A stretch of DNA of 64,000 nt from Absidia repens (lineage: Eukaryota; Mucoromycota; Mucoromycetes; Mucorales; Cunninghamellaceae), in assembly GCA_002105175.1 (NCBI GenBank), contig MCGE01000012.1, positions 1,116,001 to 1,180,000 of the forward strand. The letters are read 5' to 3'. Positions 59,227 to 64,000 of the stretch are shown piece by piece. Positions within the stretch are counted from its first letter, which is position 1. Each line of letters starts with the position of its first letter. The translations under genes were made by a program, and so were the position numbers. The notes below the pieces were generated by a model that was given only the letters and a program-made list of their open reading frames with translations, had not been told where the DNA came from and did no database searches.

Positions 59227-60895
59227 TCATAATGCTTTTCCTAGTTCTACTTTACGTCTAAATTCTCGTTCAGCCTTGTACATGATACCATCTATCAATC
59301 CACCCACTGTGAATATACCACCGGCAATTCCAAGAATACCAGTGATGAGATTGATAAATGATCTTTGATTTTGTCGATAAATGATTTGCATTGGGGAGAT
59401 GTCTATCATAAAAAATACACCTAGAAAAAAAAAAGGAAGGTTGAGCTAAATCATGTAACATGAAAGTGAGGGAGTTGGGGGGTAGGGGAAATCTACTGAC
59501 CTGGTAGACCACCAGAATACGGTGATAGCGTGTGATCTTCGGCTGTGACAGAATATTGGCTTGTATAAAACACATGTCCAGTCAAAGGTATTACTTCGGT
59601 GGATACAATTTTCAAAAAATATTGAAAGGATGTTTGTACTATAAAGCAAAGATAATATTATCAAAAAAAAAAAAAAAAAAAAAGTTTCAAGTTTATGGAG
59701 TCATTGTGCGAACCCAATTTTGTAACCTTACCTTGATCTGTCGTTCTCTGTGTTCCACCCAACGGATTCGCAATAGCCAAAAACGATTCAAAATCCTCAT
59801 TGATTTGGGGAGTTTCAGCACCAAACTTGAGATAATGGATTTGATGGGAGAGATCAAACTGATGGCCATCTGGCGCGCCACTCATAAATGTTTGCATATC
59901 ATGTACATGCATATGGCCACTGGTAAAGGCCTGACCAGGAGCAATATGGAAGTTCCCCCGAATCTTGTTTACCGAAAGTTGCCCATTCAAGTTGCATCCT
60001 TCATTGGAATGATGTTCAAAGAGTTCCTTCCAGTCTTCGCGCACGCATTGTTCAAACTTGTCTAATTCACCCAGTCCCCATCCCATCTTGACATAGGCTT
60101 CGCGTACATCGCCACACGTTGGGCAACATCCATCGTCACGCAAAGAGGCCGCACCATAACAGCTGCCACATTCATTGTCGCTTGATTGTAAAGCCTGTTG
60201 TAAGACATGTGTTTTGTCGCCAAGTTCTGTGTAAATCCAAAAAAAAAGAAGTATCAGCACATGTCATTTGATGATTTTACCCACCAGTTTACTTACGATA
60301 TTCCTTATCTGTGTCAATGATTTGTCCTGTAGTATCCAGCCGCACCTTGTATATGTTGTGTGTGAGCCCAGACAAGTGTTCCCCTGAGTTATCCATCAAA
60401 TCTAGACTCAACACTAAAAAAAAAAAAAAATCGCCCCCACCCAAAACCAATGAGACGTCGTTCGCCAGTATATGTATATGTCTGCTCCCCCCTCTTTGAT
60501 AAGATTCATCTCTCATCCACAACTTACTGTGACAGGGCATGTGAGGAAAGGTGATGTTGAAGTTGATGGTCAGTTTTTCTTTTCGTCCCTTATCAACAAC
60601 AAGACTAGAGCTCCACGCTGGCCTAGAGAAAGCAATTAGCTCTGATATGATAAGATACCCTATCAATAGAGTGCTGATAATGGTGACTGAAAAATAGCAA
60701 TGATGAAGTGGAAAAAAAAAGTAGAAGAGATAGACAGGTTAGTGACTCTGTGTGCAGTTTAATTTTTTTTTTCTTCTTCTTTGGCTATGGTGTACCTGAC
60801 GCCCCAGTAGTAGTTTTCACACGAAAATCATCCAGAGTTTTTGCATACGCATCAAACTGACGAAAACTTGAAAACACGGATCCCTTTCTAGTCAT
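59227..60895 (-). CDS. ERV46: ER-Golgi cargo receptor ERV46 / ERGIC3
   Basis: COPII-vesicle membrane protein, partner of Erv41 in retrieval of ER proteins; 400 residues. Exons are 60895-60796, 60686-60528, 60413-60297, 60226-59732, 59638-59501 and 59420-59227. A short cytosolic start with FRQFDAYAKTLDDFRVKT is followed by a first membrane span (TIISTLLIGYLIISELIAF) and the lumenal domain: INFNITFPHMPCH, LDLMDNSGEH, and Cys motifs CGSCYGA, GCCPTCGDV, CNLNGQLSVNKIRGNFHIAP. The second span is LITGILGIAGGIFTVGGLID, and a short basic cytosolic tail ends GKAL. Both spans and all family Cys are present. Confidence 0.96.
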
Positions 60896-61474
60896 AAGAG
60901 TTCTAGGTAAGGTATTGGTATACAAAGAAGAGGAGGGCAAAATAGGGGGGAAAGGGGGGGGGAGGAGGGAGGAGAGGGTCTTCAATTCACGCGCTTTTCC
61001 AAATCCAGGTTGTCGGGCATCAAAAACAGAAATCGCATCAACTGTGAAAAAATAGTGATCAGGCACTCGCAGGATTTGACTATTAAAACAAGAAAGAAGT
61101 GCAATGCAAACATGGAAGAGAAAAGTGAAAACATAAACAACAAGTGACATGAAATGTGCATCTTTGTTTTGACATCTGTATGTAAAAAAAAAAAAGACAT
61201 ATCATAACAGCTATTCCCGTTCTTTTCAAATATATTTTGCACTGCCCTACCCTTAAACAGTTTGAACCGCCCTCCTATTATAACCAAGCTCCTAAATTCC
61301 ATCACCATCAATACATTTTTATTTTTATGTTTGCAACACACCCATAATTTAATCAAATAGATACAAAATCAATAAAACTTCAAAACAAAACACAATTTTA
61401 TTCACAGTATAAACTAAATGACAGTTGCCACTAAACAAATAAATAACTACTAAAAAAACAATAATACAATCTAA
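60896..61474. other. Intergenic region
   Basis: ERV46 promoter side, including a G-rich run (60945-60975), and the 3' flank of the CofD-like gene with a minus-strand AATAAA at 61397-61402. No gene seen. Confidence 0.5.
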
Positions 61475-62639
61475 TCAACTAGGAGTTGTTTGCTTCAAAA
61501 GGGATTCCAACACAATCTGTAGTTTATCGGCATTGTAGTGAGGTTTTGTTGATGCAGTGTCGCCTTCAACAGGGATACACTTGATTCCCAACTTTTCAAT
61601 TCCAGCCACATCCACAGGTATTTCTATCAAGTTGAAGAAAAAACAAAAAACATGAGTTCACCTGTGGCACTGTTTTTTTTTTTTTTAGTATATATTCACT
61701 TACGTGAGTTTTTTAAATAGATAAGGTGAGTAATAAAGGCCGAAGGAGGAGAATTTGGAATAAGGCTGCAAGGGAAAGGCGGCGTGCGGAAACCAGAGGA
61801 GGAGGAAGTGGAGAGGGATGTTTGCAACGGCTCCAAAAACCGGTCACCGCCGATCACCCGTTTTGAATCACCATTGTTGCCATCACCATTCAGTGCACGT
61901 GCCAATGATTCCGACGTGGACTGTTGTTGTGGATAAGTAGATTGCTGATAGACAGAAGAGGGTCTTGAAAGCGTACTAGGAGGTGGAGGAGGCCATTGTC
62001 GAAATCCATGATCCACAGGTCTTGTATACACGTCCGGTTGGTGATAAGAGTCCATCATCATCCCTTCTTCAACCATATGCGTATCGTAATAATGGTGTCG
62101 GGCATCAATCAGCTGACTTTCGTTGAGTGCGTTGGTGATAGTGCCGATAAAATCCATCGCTGTGTAGCAGTCTGTTTCTCGATCAGGTGTACCGTTTAAA
62201 ATGAGCACTTTGTATTGGAGTGATTTGGAGTGAGCAATCGCGTTGCCTACCCCGCGCAAGATGAGACATGGGAGAATCGATGTATACAAGGAGCCGATGG
62301 AATAAACAAGGGTGTTCCGATCAGAGAGTTGAGATATCACCTTTGGGTTGGGGAGTGGGTAGATTTCTTGGCCGTATTCGTTCATGTAGTAGATGCGTCG
62401 GATCGCCGCAGACAGTTTTTCCTCTGACATTTTGGAAAAAACCAGATTTTCATTCACATCGCCTTCGTCAGAGTTGCTTCGGATGGGTGAGTTGGGCAAG
62501 GCGAGTTTGGAGAACGCGTCGATAGGATTCATCAACCTTGAGTGACTTGATTTGTGTTCGCCAGGATGACTGATTTCGCATTGACCACGCAGTGTCTGTC
62601 CATTTTCCAGTATAGCTTTTTAGAAATATCACAATGATT

Positions 62640-62674
<35 letters not shown>

Positions 62675-63575
62675 AAGAGTGAATGAGTACTTTTTTTTCT
62701 TGAGACACCATCATGACGATATATATATATATATAATTTGCAGTATCTTACCGGCTATAGCAGCAGTGTGATTTGTGTTGATAACAGGTACAACTTGTGT
62801 ATCGCGAATTGCAGTAATTGCCGAGAATAAAAAGATCGCCGCTTCAAGAGATCCAAAAAACAGCCGTGCGCCAGTCAGGAAGAAATTGCCGATAGATCCG
62901 TTCCGGAAGTTGAAGTGTTTGTGTGCACGTTTCAAGATTTCACTATTGAATGCCACCAAGAACCCCCGGATGGTCTCCTTCTTTTCTATAGATATTTGAT
63001 GCCAGAGTCTATTGCAAAACGAAGAAAAAACGACCTATCATTTAGCTTGCGCTGGCTACTCGCTCACCCTTCGGCAATCCCTGATTTTGGTTTTTGCTTA
63101 CCTATGTCGTCCTTCAACAATAAGAGACCATTCGTCACGTACTTTGTGTTCATCACCATGGCAGGGTAAACGGTAGCTCATGAGGTCCTTAATAGCCAGT
63201 CGTTCCAAAGCATCTGTTCCATCCGTAGTGATTAATCGTGTGAGTCTTGAACGCAAATCACCAATGCTGGGGCCACCTAAAACACGCAGTAGTTCACTCT
63301 AAGTCAAGTCGAGAACATAAATGTCAGGCGGTCCGTTTCATTTTTTTTTCTTTCTAGCGGATCCAAAACCATCCTTACTGTAGATCCGCCATTGTCTGAG
63401 ATGCCGAGTACATAGCACACATTTGGTGTCATCGATTGGAACGTGCTAGCTAAATGAAGCAAGGAAGGGGGAAACATCAGTGAAATGACAGATGCATGAT
63501 TAGTTATAACTAAAACTTACATATATAGTTACAAGCAGAGCCACCAGAAAATATAACAAAGGAAGGATCTTGCAT
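61475..63575 (-). CDS. CofD/YvcK-like protein (UPF0052)
   Basis: Predicted 546-residue protein of the CofD superfamily. Exons are 63575-63521, 63449-63379, 63298-63102, 63008-62752, 62615-61704 and 61623-61475. The N-terminus MQDPSFVIFSGGSACNY is the glycine-rich nucleotide-binding strand; GISDNGGSTSELLRVLGGPS then IGDLRSRLTRL matches the DDGGSSGRLR..PGDLR signature of bacterial YvcK; GNGSIGNF-type GSIGNFFLTGARLFFG and NTLVYSIGSLYTSILPCLIL follow. Residues about 390-480 are a low-complexity Pro/Ser/Gln insert inside the domain. YvcK binds UDP-sugars and affects carbon metabolism and cell shape in bacteria, while CofD makes coenzyme F420; fungi lack F420, so the substrate here is open. Cytosolic location expected. 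Confidence 0.85.
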
Positions 63576-64000
63576 CTTGATAGTGTGTTAAAAAAAGAAT
63601 AATATAAAAAAAGAAGCAAGATAAAATAAAATTAAGGGCTATAAAAATAAAAAGTCGGCGACTGGAATTGCACCATTAAAAAATACGTGGCAAATCAAAT
63701 GACCGACACAATTGAATCAGTGAGTCCTTTTTTTTTTTATTCATTGCAAGGGAAAAGGGGGGAGGAGCAAAGGAAAGACCAACTAAATATAATCATAAGA
63801 TCACATAAATGACTGTAAATTCATTGGCATGTCAATAATAGAATTTATTCTATATTAAACTAAGCTATGGAATTCCTATGGTATAAATATGGGCAGTAAA
63901 AGAACAAAAAAAAAAAAAAAGTAACAGGTCGGTGAATAAGTGCCAGAGCGTGGTGTCAAGCAAATAAATAAATAAAAAATGTTTCGGTTGATTTCATCTA
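63576..64000. other. Intergenic region to window end
   Basis: Promoter side of the CofD-like gene. AT-rich with A and T tracts (63727-63737, 63905-63919). No further gene or repeat-family copy is visible. Confidence 0.5.

Noticed and set aside
59532..60065. 177-residue plus-strand frame
   Set aside because: Antisense to ERV46 exons and interrupted by a poly-Lys stretch from an A tract.
1..64000. CRISPR arrays, bacterial operons, tRNA or rRNA genes, transposase or reverse transcriptase genes
   Set aside because: I looked for regularly spaced repeats, B-box-like GGTTCGAATC sequences and transposon protein motifs and saw none; the dispersed repeats are irregularly spaced and non-coding.

Overview
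The window is a gene-dense piece of a fungal nuclear genome. Nearly every gene is split by short GT-AG introns (mostly 50-100 nt), carries AATAAA shortly after its stop, and sits next to long T or A homopolymers. The gene set (BRX1, SEH1, SPE2, CRM1, YDJ1, ERV46, an Msb2-like signalling mucin) is fungal, while ITPK1-like, TMEM135-like and CofD-like proteins plus very intron-rich genes point to an early-diverging fungus. My best guess is Mucoromycota (Mucorales-like). That is inference from gene content; there is no rDNA in the window to confirm it.

Layout, left to right: end of a sulfite oxidase (+); two repeat copies (R1, R2); a chromodomain HP1-like protein (-); a serine carboxypeptidase (-, 12 exons); RPS19 (-); a Nudix-type protein (+); a small secreted Arg/Asp-rich protein (+); repeat R3; ribulose-phosphate 3-epimerase (+); a type II membrane O-fucosyltransferase-like protein (+); an F-box/LRR protein (+); repeat R4; BRX1 (+); SEH1 with a large Gln-rich insert (+); repeat R5; a TMEM135-like membrane protein (-); S-adenosylmethionine decarboxylase (-); a 4.7-kb gap with repeat R6; CRM1/exportin-1 (-, 19 exons); repeat R7 next to a probably broken gene; a Ydj1-type DnaJ (+); an Msb2-like mucin (+); a HAD/'Swiss Army Knife'-like protein (+); repeat R8; ITPK1-like inositol kinase (-); repeat R9; ERV46 (-); a CofD/YvcK-like protein (-).

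The genes do not form a pathway or cluster; they are ordinary housekeeping, trafficking, nuclear-transport and surface functions. What stands out lies between them: a dispersed non-coding family with at least nine copies in 64 kb, always intergenic. Each good copy has the same layout: a CACGTG-centred promoter-like box, a T-rich stretch, a roughly 250-nt conserved transcript-like body containing a conserved core that can fold into a hairpin, an AATAAA, and then several diverged modules that each carry another AATAAA-like signal. Two copies (R3, R5) also have an opposite arm ending in an inverted copy of the 3' module. It has no open reading frame and could be a non-autonomous transposon, a family of short non-coding RNA genes, or both.
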